Numbered from the stretch's first letter, positions 1 to 8,630 are shown. The stretch: DNA of 17,603 nt from Dehalococcoidales bacterium (GCA_028706995.1 JAQTVR010000010.1:1-17603), one strand, 5' to 3'. The notes: generated by a model not told the origin, from the sequence alone. Made by a program: numbers and translations.

Positions 1-1239
1 CCTCATTTCATCAGTAAGGGATTCGACTATATTGGTACGATCCAAAGATTCCACCCAATCACTTAATTTTTCGTGGATCAAGATATCCATGTTTTCTTCT
101 GATATACCCTGAATACCCCTATCCGTAACTTCATACAACCAGTAGCCCCCGGTGGTGCTTTCCTCTACATCACGAATAATGCCGCTGATTGCGCCTATTT
201 CCACCTCCGGATCTAAAGCATAGGCTTCAAATGCACTGGGAAAAGCCCCCTCTTTGACTTCCAGTTTACTACCGTTAGTTTCATCCCATATCTGTGAATA
301 CTCTTTAGCCAGGGTTTCAAAATCCTCTCCGGCCTCCAGTTTGGCTAATACCTCTTCCGCTTCTTGCTCGCTGCCCAGCAGCATAGCATTGACAACGGCA
401 GTCCGGGACTCTTCATTGGTTTCGTCACCCGGCACCGTCTCAGTGCTCTGCACCGTAATTATCCAGTAACCTACTTCTTTGGTTGTATCCTCATCCAAGG
501 CTTCACTGAGCACGTTCAGTTCAACCCGACCAATAAGATCATCGAGAACAGAAGCCCCCAAAATATTATCTATGACGCCAATGGGCAACCAGCCAAGGTC
601 ACCCTTATCTTCCTTAGTAGTGGTATTTAATGAAAGCTCCGCAGCGATATCCCCAAATGTCTCACCAGCGGCTATCCTGGCTTTAACATCCTCAACCTGC
701 GCTTTACTCTCTAAAAACATTGCAAGTACATGACTGTGTTCGGCAGAAACAGCGATCTGTGATCCGAAATATTCCTCCAGTTTTGGTATAAGCAGGCTCG
801 CCCTGGTCATATCCCTGGCTGCCTGTGTGTTAGCGAAATCATTCTCTTCGATTTCTGCTGTAATCTCCTTCTCGGTAACAGTAATGCCCAACTCTTCAGC
901 ACCCCGTTTTATCAATTCATAATATTCTATATTCTCCAAAGCATAAGTGGTAAAATAGGATGCAAATTGATAATACTCACCCGACACATAAGTCAGCATA
1001 TCTATATAATACTGCATGTCGAACCTGGTGCCATTTACCTCCACTACCGTTTGTTTTAGCGGTTTAATATCATCCACATACCATTTATTTACTCCTAACC
1101 CCACTATCACTAATACAGCCGCTATTACAATAGAGCCTATGATCTTTATTATTTGCTGTCTTTTTTCCTGCTTCTTGATGCGTGAAATCTGACGTTTAGT
1201 TACAACTCTTTTAACTCCAGGCGATTTATTCTTTCCCAA
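1..1239 (-). CDS. Membrane-anchored parvulin-type peptidyl-prolyl isomerase (SurA/PrsA-like), 3' end cut by window
   Basis: The reading frame is open from a TTG at 1239 to the window edge (413 codons visible), and an in-frame TAA lies upstream. I chose TTG because AAAGG sits 7 nt before it and no earlier start exists in the frame. The protein has a basic N-terminus (about 1-30), one hydrophobic segment (about 31-50) and no lipobox cysteine, so it looks like a signal anchor with an extracytoplasmic body. Residues 60-165 resemble a SurA-type N-terminal chaperone region. A parvulin domain follows at about 167-263, with the typical GDLGW at 213-217. A second, more degenerate parvulin-like repeat spans about 278-375 and lacks that motif. 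Its inferred role is folding of secreted or envelope proteins outside the membrane. Family call is fairly sure; which foldase it is remains open. Confidence 0.85.
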   Translation of the reverse strand, partial: MGKNKSPGVKRVVTKRQISRIKKQEKRQQIIKIIGSIVIAAVLVIVGLGVNKWYVDDIKPLKQTVVEVNGTRFDMQYYIDMLTYVSGEYYQFASYFTTYALENIEYYELIKRGAEELGITVTEKEITAEIEENDFANTQAARDMTRASLLIPKLEEYFGSQIAVSAEHSHVLAMFLESKAQVEDVKARIAAGETFGDIAAELSLNTTTKEDKGDLGWLPIGVIDNILGASVLDDLIGRVELNVLSEALDEDTTKEVGYWIITVQSTETVPGDETNEESRTAVVNAMLLGSEQEAEEVLAKLEAGEDFETLAKEYSQIWDETNGSKLEVKEGAFPSAFEAYALDPEVEIGAISGIIRDVEESTTGGYWLYEVTDRGIQGISEENMDILIHEKLSDWVESLDRTNIVESLTDEMR

Positions 1240-1284
1240 ATTAGTGCCTTTCTTCTCTTTTTTATTTTTTAAAGTTTAGTGAAC

Positions 1285-1313
1285 TATATATATAAACGCA
1301 ATAATCAGCGCAA
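1285..1313 (-). promoter_or_regulatory. Candidate sigma-A promoter for the parvulin gene
   Basis: On the minus strand, TTGCGC (1313-1308) is followed after exactly 17 bp by TATATA (1290-1285). Transcription would begin near 1278, leaving a leader of about 40 nt before the TTG start at 1239. The surroundings are very AT-rich, so a chance -10 match is possible. Confidence 0.45.
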
Positions 1314-1396
1314 GGTTATAATAATATTGCAGTAATTATAAGCCCTAAAGCCGGTATTGTGCAATTTAGGCTCTTTCAAAACAGCAATTAATATTA

Positions 1397-1407
1397 TATA
1401 CTATAAT
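1397..1407 (+). promoter_or_regulatory. Candidate -10 region for the sugar nucleotidyltransferase gene
   Basis: TATACTATAAT contains a perfect TATAAT at 1402-1407, about 50 nt before the ATG at 1459. No good -35 is seen at 16-18 bp. It resembles the extended -10 words upstream of prfA, uvrC and the HAD gene but has A instead of G in the TG element. The AAGGAG ribosome site is at about 1448-1453. Confidence 0.4.
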
Positions 1408-1458
1408 TTTCTTAAGAATAGTTTTATATCCACTAATACAAGAGGTTAAGGAGTTATT

Positions 1459-2544
1459 ATGAAAGCAGTTATTTTAAGCGGCGGTTTTGGCACAAGATTA
1501 AGACCTCTGACGATCAATACCCCAAAATCTATGGTTCCGGTCCTTAACATCCCCTTCCTGGAGCATGTGATAAATCACCTGAAAACTCACGGTGTCAGTG
1601 AATTTTCCCTGGCTGTAAGCTACCTGGCGCAACCTATTAAAAACTATTTCGGTGACGGCAGCCGTTTCGGGATTTCGCTTACATATACGGTTGAGGATTC
1701 CCCCATGGGAACAGCCGGAGCTGTTAAAAACGCCGGTAATTCACTTAATAAACGCATACTGGTATTAAACGGCGATATTTTCACAGACCTGGATATAACC
1801 GATATGATAGCTGCTCATAAGAAAAACAAAGCCAAAGCCACCATTGCCCTTACACCGGTCGAAGACCCGACCAGCTATGGACTGGTTTTAACAGATAATA
1901 ACCTGAGGGTTTTGCGCTTTTTAGAGAAACCAAATCCGGATGAGATAACGACCAATATGATTAATGCCGGCACATATATACTGGAACCTGAAGTTATGGC
2001 CCTGGTGCCGCCGCAAACAAACTATAGTTTCGAACGTGAACTCTTCCCCTTGCTGCTTAAAAACGGGGAACCGGTCTATGCCTATCCGTCTTCCAGCTAC
2101 TGGATGGATATCGGTAAGCCGGAAAATTATTTCCAGCTTCATTATGACCTGTTAAATGGTAAAAGTAATCAGTTCAGGTATAATAACGGTAAAAGAATAG
2201 TTGCAGGCAAGCGATGTAATATACATCCTACAGCTAAAATTACAGGGCAGGTAATAATAGGCAATAACTGCATGATCGGAGAAGGTGCTAGAATAAACGG
2301 CCCTTCTGTCATAGGAACTGATTGCCATATTTCCACAGATGCCGTAATTGATGATTCTATAATCTGGGCTTCCGTTTATGTTGAACCACAGGCCAGAATC
2401 AAACACTCTATAATAGCTGATAACTGCCACATAGGTTCTGCTAGTAACGTCGAAGAATCCGTTCTAGGGGATAAAGCGATAGTAACCTATGGTCGCAATG
2501 TTAAAGCGGGTAGTCTGGTCTCCCCGGGAACTATCGTATATTAG
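1459..2544 (+). CDS. NDP-sugar pyrophosphorylase (mannose-1-phosphate guanylyltransferase-like) with left-handed beta-helix tail
   Basis: 361 residues. The N-terminal nucleotidyltransferase fold begins with the signature GGFGTRLRPLT (8-18) followed by the conserved Lys23, which bind the NTP. NGD at 104-106 supplies the metal-binding aspartate. EKP at 156-158 and the WMDIGKPENY stretch (215-224) are typical of GDP-mannose/glucose-1-phosphate pyrophosphorylases. From about 250 to 360, hexapeptide-like repeats rich in I/V-x-x-x-x-I-G predict a left-handed beta-helix. The enzyme would join a sugar 1-phosphate to an NTP to make an activated sugar for glycans. The sequence does not decide between GDP-mannose, dTDP-glucose or UDP-glucose type substrates. 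ATG 1459 is preceded by AAGGAG. It appears to be transcribed alone, divergent from the parvulin gene. Confidence 0.88.
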   Translation: MKAVILSGGFGTRLRPLTINTPKSMVPVLNIPFLEHVINHLKTHGVSEFSLAVSYLAQPIKNYFGDGSRFGISLTYTVEDSPMGTAGAVKNAGNSLNKRILVLNGDIFTDLDITDMIAAHKKNKAKATIALTPVEDPTSYGLVLTDNNLRVLRFLEKPNPDEITTNMINAGTYILEPEVMALVPPQTNYSFERELFPLLLKNGEPVYAYPSSSYWMDIGKPENYFQLHYDLLNGKSNQFRYNNGKRIVAGKRCNIHPTAKITGQVIIGNNCMIGEGARINGPSVIGTDCHISTDAVIDDSIIWASVYVEPQARIKHSIIADNCHIGSASNVEESVLGDKAIVTYGRNVKAGSLVSPGTIVY

Positions 2545-2612
2545 TGATTAAATAGTGAGCAATTCTTCCCCCAACCGTTACTTGTCGGCATTTTTAAAAA
2601 GATCGGATTAGC

Positions 2613-2623
2613 TATGCTATAAT
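2613..2623 (+). promoter_or_regulatory. Extended -10 promoter of the prfA operon
   Basis: TATGCTATAAT combines a TGn element with a perfect TATAAT at 2618-2623. A weak TTAAAA (2594-2599) lies 18 bp upstream as a possible -35. Transcription would start near 2630, about 43 nt before the prfA ATG. The word is nearly identical to those at uvrC (11387-11397) and the HAD gene (15216-15226). Confidence 0.6.
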
Positions 2624-2672
2624 ATCATATAGAAATGTATGGATGAACTATAGGTGCAAATAAGAGTAAATT

Positions 2673-3743
2673 ATGTTAGAACGTCTGGCTAAAATCGAAC
2701 AGCAATATGTCGACATGGAAGAAGAGATGGCTTCACCCGAAGTTACATCTAATCCTAAAAAGCTTCAAGCCCTGGCCCAGGAAAGAGCCAGGCTGGAAGA
2801 TCTGGTTACAGAGTACAGGCAGTATAAGAAAACAGAAAAAGCCCTGGAAAATACCAGGTTAATGCTACATGACGACCTGGATGACGATATGCTGTCTATG
2901 GTTAAACAGGAGATATCCAATCTTGAATCCAGACTTACGGAACAGCTGCAGAATTTAAAGGTTGCGCTGCTTCCTAAAGACCCTAACGATGAAAGAGATA
3001 TTATACTGGAAATAAGGGCGGGCACCGGCGGCGAGGAAGCGGGGCTTTTTGCCGCCGACCTTTTCCGCATGTACAGCCGATATGCTCAAATTCAAGGTTG
3101 GGCTACGGATATAATCAATATCAATGAAATCGGCTCCGGGGGCATCAGGGAAGTCATATTCGAAATCAGGGGAAAAGGTGCCTTCAGCAGGTTAAAATAT
3201 GAAAGAGGCGTCCACCGTGTCCAGAGAGTTCCCACTACGGAGGCCTCGGGGAGAATACATACCTCCACCGCTACCGTAGCCGTCTTGCCTGTCGCCGATG
3301 AAGTGGAAGTGGATATTACTCCAGGCGACCTCCGAATAGATATTTTTCATAGCGGCGGCGCCGGCGGACAGAACGTGAACAAGGTGGCGACTGCCGTACG
3401 CATAACCCATATACCGACCGGCATTGTAGTCATTTGCCAGGATGAACGGTCACAGCTTAAGAACAGGACAAAGGCAATGTCAGTACTCAGAGCGCGACTT
3501 CTGGATATGGAGCAGCGCAAACAAGAAGGAGATGTAGTCGAAGAGCGCCGTTCCCAGGTAGGCACCGCAGAGCGTGTCGAGAAAATAAGGACATATAATT
3601 TCCCGCAGGATAGGATCACCGACCACCGCGGGGGCATTAGCCTTCGTAACCTCCCGCATATCATGGAAGGTAACTTGGATGACCTGCTCGATTCACTGGC
3701 TTCCGATGAACAGGCAAAACTCCTCGAGGTTAAGCTGAAATGA
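2673..3743 (+). CDS. prfA: Peptide chain release factor 1 (RF1)
   Basis: 356 residues, a normal RF1 length. RF1 recognises UAA and UAG in the ribosomal A site and triggers peptide release. The catalytic GGQ loop is at 231-233 within FHSGGAGGQNVNK. The codon-recognition tripeptide PxT is present as PTT (187-189) in the context RVQRVPTTEASGRIHTS, which separates it from RF2 (SPF). The N-terminal 100 residues are charged and helical, as expected for domain 1. ATG 2673 has only a weak AAGAG ribosome site; the GTG at 2654 and ATG at 2643 are in other frames. The stop codon overlaps the prmC start (ATGA at 3740-3743), indicating translational coupling to the enzyme that methylates this GGQ glutamine. 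Confidence 0.97.
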   Translation: MLERLAKIEQQYVDMEEEMASPEVTSNPKKLQALAQERARLEDLVTEYRQYKKTEKALENTRLMLHDDLDDDMLSMVKQEISNLESRLTEQLQNLKVALLPKDPNDERDIILEIRAGTGGEEAGLFAADLFRMYSRYAQIQGWATDIININEIGSGGIREVIFEIRGKGAFSRLKYERGVHRVQRVPTTEASGRIHTSTATVAVLPVADEVEVDITPGDLRIDIFHSGGAGGQNVNKVATAVRITHIPTGIVVICQDERSQLKNRTKAMSVLRARLLDMEQRKQEGDVVEERRSQVGTAERVEKIRTYNFPQDRITDHRGGISLRNLPHIMEGNLDDLLDSLASDEQAKLLEVKLK

Positions 3744-4570
3744 CCCTTAAAGAATATTTAAAGAATACGCGTGAAGTACTTAAGGCAAAAAGTATTGATG
3801 CCGCCTCCCTGGAAGGCGAAATACTGGTGCGGCAGGTCATGAATTTCAACCGTGTCCAGTTATATCAAAGCCTGGAGCGGCAGTTTCCCCCTGATAAACA
3901 GGAATTACTCCAAACGATCCTGGAACGCCGTTTGCAGGGTGAACCGGCAGCCTATATAACCGGGGAAAAAGAGTTCTACGGGCTTGTTTTTTATGTAAAT
4001 AAACATGTCCTTATCCCCAGGCCTGAAACCGAGCATCTGGTAGACAAGGTCATTTCCTTAGCAGATAGCAACCATCTACCTGTTATCGCCGATATAGGCA
4101 CTGGCAGCGGAGCCATCGCCATAAGCTTGGCGCTTCATTTAACAAATGACAGGATATTTGCTTCGGATATTTCCACCGGTGCTTTAAAGGTAGCCGGGTT
4201 GAATTGCCACAGGCACGGCGTTACGGAAAGAATAAAACTGCTTTATGGCGATCTATTGGAAACATTGCCTGAAAAAGCAGATATCATAGTTGCCAATCTC
4301 CCCTATGTAAGGACTGCCGACATTTCACCCGATAACTTCGAGCCGCTGCCGGCTCTCGATGGGGGTGAGGACGGCCTGGATTTAATAAGACGTTTATGCT
4401 ATCAGGTAAAGGAGAAATTAAATCCGAACAGTTACCTGTTAATCGAAATAGGACTGGGGCAAAAAGATGAGGTAATAACCATTCTTAACAGCTTTTTTCC
4501 CCCCGTTCACATAGAGGTTATCCTGGATCTAAGAGGTATTGACCGCGTAATATGTGCATCATTTACATAA
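3740..4570 (+). CDS. prmC: Release factor glutamine N5-methyltransferase
   Basis: 276 residues. PrmC (HemK) methylates the glutamine of the GGQ motif in release factors using S-adenosylmethionine. The N-terminal helical domain (1-75) ends near the family motif G-E-P-A-A-Y-I-T-G (67-75), followed by LIPRPETE (91-98). The SAM-binding loop is DIGTGSGAIA (118-127). The usual catalytic NPPY is NLPY here (186-189), a substitution at the second position that keeps the Asn, Pro and Tyr. The start overlaps the prfA stop by 4 nt, and the prfA-prmC pair is a very common arrangement. etfB follows after 34 nt on the same strand. Confidence 0.95.
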   Translation: MTLKEYLKNTREVLKAKSIDAASLEGEILVRQVMNFNRVQLYQSLERQFPPDKQELLQTILERRLQGEPAAYITGEKEFYGLVFYVNKHVLIPRPETEHLVDKVISLADSNHLPVIADIGTGSGAIAISLALHLTNDRIFASDISTGALKVAGLNCHRHGVTERIKLLYGDLLETLPEKADIIVANLPYVRTADISPDNFEPLPALDGGEDGLDLIRRLCYQVKEKLNPNSYLLIEIGLGQKDEVITILNSFFPPVHIEVILDLRGIDRVICASFT

Positions 4571-4604
4571 GTTAATGTTTTAAAATATTGTACAAGGAGT
4601 ATGT

Positions 4605-5405
4605 ATGAAGGTTGTTGTATGCATTAAACAGGTTATGGACCCCGAAGCTCCGCCTTCCAGCTTCAAGATAGACTCCGGCGGTAGTAGTGTCGTTCTTCCA
4701 GCGAGTATCTCTCCGGTTCTCGACTTATATAGTGAATATGCTCTTGAAGCGGCACTAAAAATTAAAGACGCAAGTAATGCGCAGGTAATTGCTGTTAGCC
4801 TGGGAGTAAACCTGCAGAGAGATGTGATTAAAAAACCGCTGTCTATGGGAGCTGATGATCTGATACTGCTCGAAGATGAAGCTTTTGCCGATAGTGATAG
4901 CTGGACAACGGCTTACGCGCTGGCGATGGCGATTAAAAAGATAAATGATTATGGCCTTATCCTTTGCGGGCGTCAATCCGCTGATTGGGGTAACGGACAG
5001 GTAGGATTAATTATCGCAGAAATACTGGGCTTACCCGTAGTAACCATGGTACGCAAAATAGATGTCTCCGATAAAAAGACCATAATAGAACGAACGTTTG
5101 AAGACGGCTACGAAGTCGTAGAGGTTCCCCTTCCATGCGTATTGATAGTAAGTAATGAAATCGGAGAACCGCGTTATCCGAATATAAGGGGTATCATGGC
5201 TGCCAAGAAAAAGGAGGTCATCGCCTGGAAACCATCGGATATTAAATTAGAAGCATCGCAAATCGGCTTTAGCGGACGCCGTAATAATTTAAGCAGGCTT
5301 TTCCAACCGGTGCGTAACAGCAAATGCGAACTGATAACCGGCGATACTCCGGAAGAAACCGCCCTCAATCTTGCAACCAAACTCAGGGAAAATAAACTGC
5401 TTTAA
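4605..5405 (+). CDS. etfB: Electron transfer flavoprotein beta subunit
   Basis: 266 residues. EtfB pairs with EtfA to form a soluble FAD-containing electron carrier linking flavin dehydrogenases to the respiratory chain or ferredoxin pool. It starts with the family opening MKVVVCIKQV. It has the adenine-nucleotide-binding region around CGRQSADWGNGQVG (121-134) and the ETF-beta signature EPRYPNIRGIMAAKKK (188-203). The 121-134 stretch differs from the common GxQAIDxDxxQ form, so assignment to a bifurcating or non-bifurcating ETF group is unsafe by eye. ATG 4605 follows AAGGAG (4594-4599). The ATG at 4601 is in another frame. No acyl-CoA dehydrogenase, FixC/FixX or ETF-quinone oxidoreductase gene is nearby. 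Confidence 0.93.
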   Translation: MKVVVCIKQVMDPEAPPSSFKIDSGGSSVVLPASISPVLDLYSEYALEAALKIKDASNAQVIAVSLGVNLQRDVIKKPLSMGADDLILLEDEAFADSDSWTTAYALAMAIKKINDYGLILCGRQSADWGNGQVGLIIAEILGLPVVTMVRKIDVSDKKTIIERTFEDGYEVVEVPLPCVLIVSNEIGEPRYPNIRGIMAAKKKEVIAWKPSDIKLEASQIGFSGRRNNLSRLFQPVRNSKCELITGDTPEETALNLATKLRENKLL

Positions 5406-5426
5406 AAAGCATTAAGGGGCTTTGAA

Positions 5427-6425
5427 TTGACTGATCATAAAGGTATTTTAATCTTTGGTGAAACTTTGAATGATACATTATCGGGAACTGCAAAGGAAAT
5501 CCTTGGCTGCGGACGGAAACTATCCGATATACTCGCCGAGGAAGTTACAATTATACTCTTCGGAAAAGATCTGAATAAAGCGGCACAGGAAGCAATAGCA
5601 TACGGTGCCGATACCGTTTATAAGGCAAATGTTTCCAGGCTGGATGAAATCGGCTCAGATTTTTATATTCCCGATATTGAGAAAATTGCGAAACAGGTAC
5701 AACCGCGTATCTTTCTTATGTCACAAACCGCTACCGGCAGCAATATTGCCCCGAGACTGGCTTATAGATTGAATACGGCAGTAACAACCGATTGTATAGA
5801 GCTTGGCTTTGATAAGGATTCCGGACTTTTACAACAGACAAGGCCGGTTTATGGAGGCAATGCCCTGGCCATTTTTACAAGTGAACTTCACCCGCAAATG
5901 TCTGTCCTCAGGCCTAAAGTATTTTCCCCGATTCAACCGGATAGCTCAAGACAGGGGAATATTATTGAAATAGAATCGATAACAAGCGAGATTAAAGACA
6001 AACCTAAAATATTAAAAAGGGTTATACAAAAATCGGATGGTTTTAGGCTTGAAGACGCACCCGTAATAGTTACCGGCGGCAGGGGTATAGGCAGCATCGA
6101 AGGTTTTAAACAACTGGAAGAACTTGCTACTATTTTAAAAGGAGCGGTCGGTGCCTCCAGGCCTCCCTGCGATAATGGCTGGGTTCCTAACTCGGTACAG
6201 ATAGGTTTAACAGGTAAGATTGTCGCCCCAGCCTTATACTTCGCCGTTGCTCTTTCAGGTTCAAGTCAGCATGTCAGCGGCTGTTCCGGTTCAAAAAATA
6301 TTATTGCCGTCAATAAAGACCCGGAGGCAAATATCTTTAATGTTGCCCGCTTCGGCATCGTCGGTGACTGGAAAAAGATAATTCCTGCTCTTACAGATGA
6401 AATCAAAAAACGACTGGCAGAATGA
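5427..6425 (+). CDS. etfA: Electron transfer flavoprotein alpha subunit
   Basis: 332 residues, TTG start at 5427 chosen for AAGGGG (5414-5419) 7 nt upstream. The N-terminal domain (1-180) carries the conserved RPKVF (162-166). The C-terminal FAD domain (about 208-332) has GGRG (217-220), GASR (242-245), Asp249, TGK (262-264), S-G-S-S-Q-H (277-282) and NKDPEANIF (296-304). Compared with the usual G-Q-T-G-K and GISGAIQH forms, Leu261 replaces Gln and the QH loop is altered; both flank the FAD. The gene follows etfB by 21 nt, so one heterodimer is made from one mRNA. The last five codons, stop included, form the left arm of the terminator hairpin serving the convergent GTPase gene. Confidence 0.93.
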   Translation: MTDHKGILIFGETLNDTLSGTAKEILGCGRKLSDILAEEVTIILFGKDLNKAAQEAIAYGADTVYKANVSRLDEIGSDFYIPDIEKIAKQVQPRIFLMSQTATGSNIAPRLAYRLNTAVTTDCIELGFDKDSGLLQQTRPVYGGNALAIFTSELHPQMSVLRPKVFSPIQPDSSRQGNIIEIESITSEIKDKPKILKRVIQKSDGFRLEDAPVIVTGGRGIGSIEGFKQLEELATILKGAVGASRPPCDNGWVPNSVQIGLTGKIVAPALYFAVALSGSSQHVSGCSGSKNIIAVNKDPEANIFNVARFGIVGDWKKIIPALTDEIKKRLAE

Positions 6426-6447
6426 TTGAATCATTCTGCCAGTCGTT
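6405..6447 (-). terminator. Rho-independent terminator of the xerD-to-GTPase operon, inside the etfA 3' end
   Basis: A perfect 17-bp stem is formed by 6409-6425 and 6431-6447 with a 5-nt loop (6426-6430). Read on the minus strand it starts 34 nt after the GTPase stop and is followed directly by T6 (A6 at 6405-6410 on plus), a textbook intrinsic terminator. On the plus strand the stem is followed only by TTAACATTATTA, so it could also stop etfBA transcription, less ideally. The left arm includes the etfA stop codon TGA (6423-6425). Confidence 0.88.
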
Positions 6448-6480
6448 AACATTATTATCACCGTTATTATATATCTAAAC

Positions 6481-8550
6481 TCATCCTGCCGGTTTTTGCT
6501 TTTCAGCCTCGTGTTCAGCAACAATTTTTTGCGTTATGTGTGACGGCACTTCTTCATAATGGCTGAACTCCGTGGTAAAAATACCCCTGCCCTGAGTCAT
6601 CGATTTCAAGTCGATAGCATAGCGCATTACTTCAGATAACGGAACTTGAGCATCTATAACATTAAAATCACCCTCGGGATTCATACCCTGTACCCTGGCG
6701 CGCTTGGTGTTTAAGTCGCCGATAATATCACCTGTATAATCACTTGGTACCGTTATTTTAATATTTACTATAGGTTCCAAAAGTATCGGATGCCCCTCAG
6801 TTAATGCCCTCCTGAAAGCACCAGCGCCGGCAATTTTGAAACAGATTTCCGATGAATCGACAGGATGGAAACTGCCATCCAAAACCATTGTTTTTATATT
6901 GACGATCGGGTACCCTCCCAGTACCCCTTCCTTGATCGCTTCGTGCACACCTTTTTCAACAGCAGGTATATAGTTTTTAGGAATGGTCCCGCCAACTACC
7001 TTATTTTCGAATACATTATCACCGCCGCCGGGTACAGGCTCTAATTCCAGTATTACATGACCATACTGTCCATGCCCACCGGTTTGTTTCTTGTGCTTAT
7101 ATTCACCTTTTGCCGCCATGGTTATGGTCTCTTTATAGGGCACTCTAGGTGTTTTTAAATCGACTCCCACCCCGAATTTACGTTGCATTTTTTCCGCGGC
7201 AACTTCAAGTTGAGTCTCCCCGAGACCCGAAAGAATCGTCTCCCCTGTATCCGGATCGCGATGTACTAAAAGCGTCAGGTCCTCTTCAGCCAATCTTGTC
7301 AGCGAAGAACCGAGCTTATCGACATCAGCCTTTGTTTTGGGTAAAACAGCCACGTTGAAGGTTGTATTCGGGTAGGTCACAGGGGCTACTTTAACCGATT
7401 TATCCTGAAATACAAGCGTATCACCGGTAGCCGTGATACTTAATTTAGCCACTGCGCCCATATCCCCGGCGCCTATCTTAGCGATCGGTTCCTGATTCTT
7501 GCCTCTGATTATAAAAAGTTGCCCTATACGTTCATGACTGTTTTGATTTATATTCCAAACCTGAGAGTTGCTTTCAAATTCTCCCGAATAAACCCTGAAA
7601 TACGTCAACTTCCCGACATACGGATCGGCGCTGGTCTTAAATACCAGGGCTGCCTGAGGCCCTTTAGTATCGGTAATAATATCTTTTACAGCGGAATCGG
7701 GAGTGGTACGTATTTTTGCACCCTGCGGTGACGGTAAATAATCGCATATTGCGCCCATTAGCCGCTTTATCCCTATGTTTTGCAAAGCCGATCCGGCTAA
7801 AATGGGTGTGATGTCTCCATTAATAATCGCCTTTTTCAGCGTCGTTAACAGCTCTTGCTGACTCAGTTCCTCTCCATTAAGGTACTTTTCTATAAGGCTG
7901 TCATCTGTTTCAGCTACAGCCTCTACCATTTTATCATGCAAAAAAACCGCCTGTTCCTTTACTTCAGCCGGGATCTCTGATTCTTCACCCTTCTCACCGG
8001 GATAATACTTCATTGTAAGCAAACTGACTATACCCGTAAAGCCGGTATGAGTTCCGACAGGCATTTGTAACGGGATGCACCTGCTCCCGAACTTTGTTTG
8101 AAGTTCGCCCGTTATTTTATCAAAGTTGGCATTCTCACGATCCATTTTATTTATGAAAATAAAACGGGCTAGTTTGGCGTCTTCACAGTATTGCCATGCC
8201 TGCTCCGTCCCGACCTCTACCCCTGAAGAAGCCGCTGCAACTATGATCGCTCCCTCGCATACTCTGACGGCTGCATTTACTTCTCCTGCAAAATCCGAAT
8301 AACCGGGAGTATCCAGGAGATTTGTCTTGGTATCCTGCCATTCATAAGGAAGCAGCGTTGTACTTATACTGATCTTACGCTTTATTTCATCCGGATCATA
8401 ATCAGAGGTTGTAGTGCCGGCATCGACCTTACCTAACCGGTTTATTACCCCTGCATTAAATAAGATTGCCTCTGATAGGGACGTCTTTCCAGCACCGCTA
8501 TGTGACAGCAAAACGACATTGCGAATACTTTCTGGCTGAAACTGTTTCAT
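6481..8550 (-). CDS. EF-G-like translational GTPase (EF-G2/FusA2 subfamily)
   Basis: 689 residues with all EF-G domains. The G domain has a P-loop at 16-23 (SHSGAGKT), DTPG at 80-83, NKMD at 134-137 and GSA at 253-255. Domain II spans about 298-385, III about 395-470, IV about 470-590 (with GGHGQYG at 491-497) and V about 590-670, ending in MTQGRGIFTTEFSHYEEVP. The residue after DTPG, normally the catalytic His of EF-G and EF-Tu, is Tyr84. To my knowledge this change marks the EF-G2 paralogue group, whose mycobacterial member was reported to bind nucleotide without ribosome-stimulated hydrolysis. So this is probably not the housekeeping EF-G, and no rpsL, rpsG or tuf neighbours are present. 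ATG 8550 is preceded by AGGTGG. The gene is last in a minus-strand run and is followed by a strong terminator. Confidence 0.9.
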   Translation of the reverse strand: MKQFQPESIRNVVLLSHSGAGKTSLSEAILFNAGVINRLGKVDAGTTTSDYDPDEIKRKISISTTLLPYEWQDTKTNLLDTPGYSDFAGEVNAAVRVCEGAIIVAAASSGVEVGTEQAWQYCEDAKLARFIFINKMDRENANFDKITGELQTKFGSRCIPLQMPVGTHTGFTGIVSLLTMKYYPGEKGEESEIPAEVKEQAVFLHDKMVEAVAETDDSLIEKYLNGEELSQQELLTTLKKAIINGDITPILAGSALQNIGIKRLMGAICDYLPSPQGAKIRTTPDSAVKDIITDTKGPQAALVFKTSADPYVGKLTYFRVYSGEFESNSQVWNINQNSHERIGQLFIIRGKNQEPIAKIGAGDMGAVAKLSITATGDTLVFQDKSVKVAPVTYPNTTFNVAVLPKTKADVDKLGSSLTRLAEEDLTLLVHRDPDTGETILSGLGETQLEVAAEKMQRKFGVGVDLKTPRVPYKETITMAAKGEYKHKKQTGGHGQYGHVILELEPVPGGGDNVFENKVVGGTIPKNYIPAVEKGVHEAIKEGVLGGYPIVNIKTMVLDGSFHPVDSSEICFKIAGAGAFRRALTEGHPILLEPIVNIKITVPSDYTGDIIGDLNTKRARVQGMNPEGDFNVIDAQVPLSEVMRYAIDLKSMTQGRGIFTTEFSHYEEVPSHITQKIVAEHEAEKQKPAG

Positions 8551-8630
8551 CTATCCACCTGCTCTCCTTTTTATTTCCGATAATACTAAATAATACTTTT
8601 CAAAAACATATTTTGCATTATTAAGTTTAT

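Noticed and set aside
254..733. Overlapping plus-strand open frames (71-88 residues)
   Set aside because: They lie antisense to the parvulin gene, are low-complexity Ser/Thr-rich and have no ribosome sites; the minus-strand frame has clear domains.
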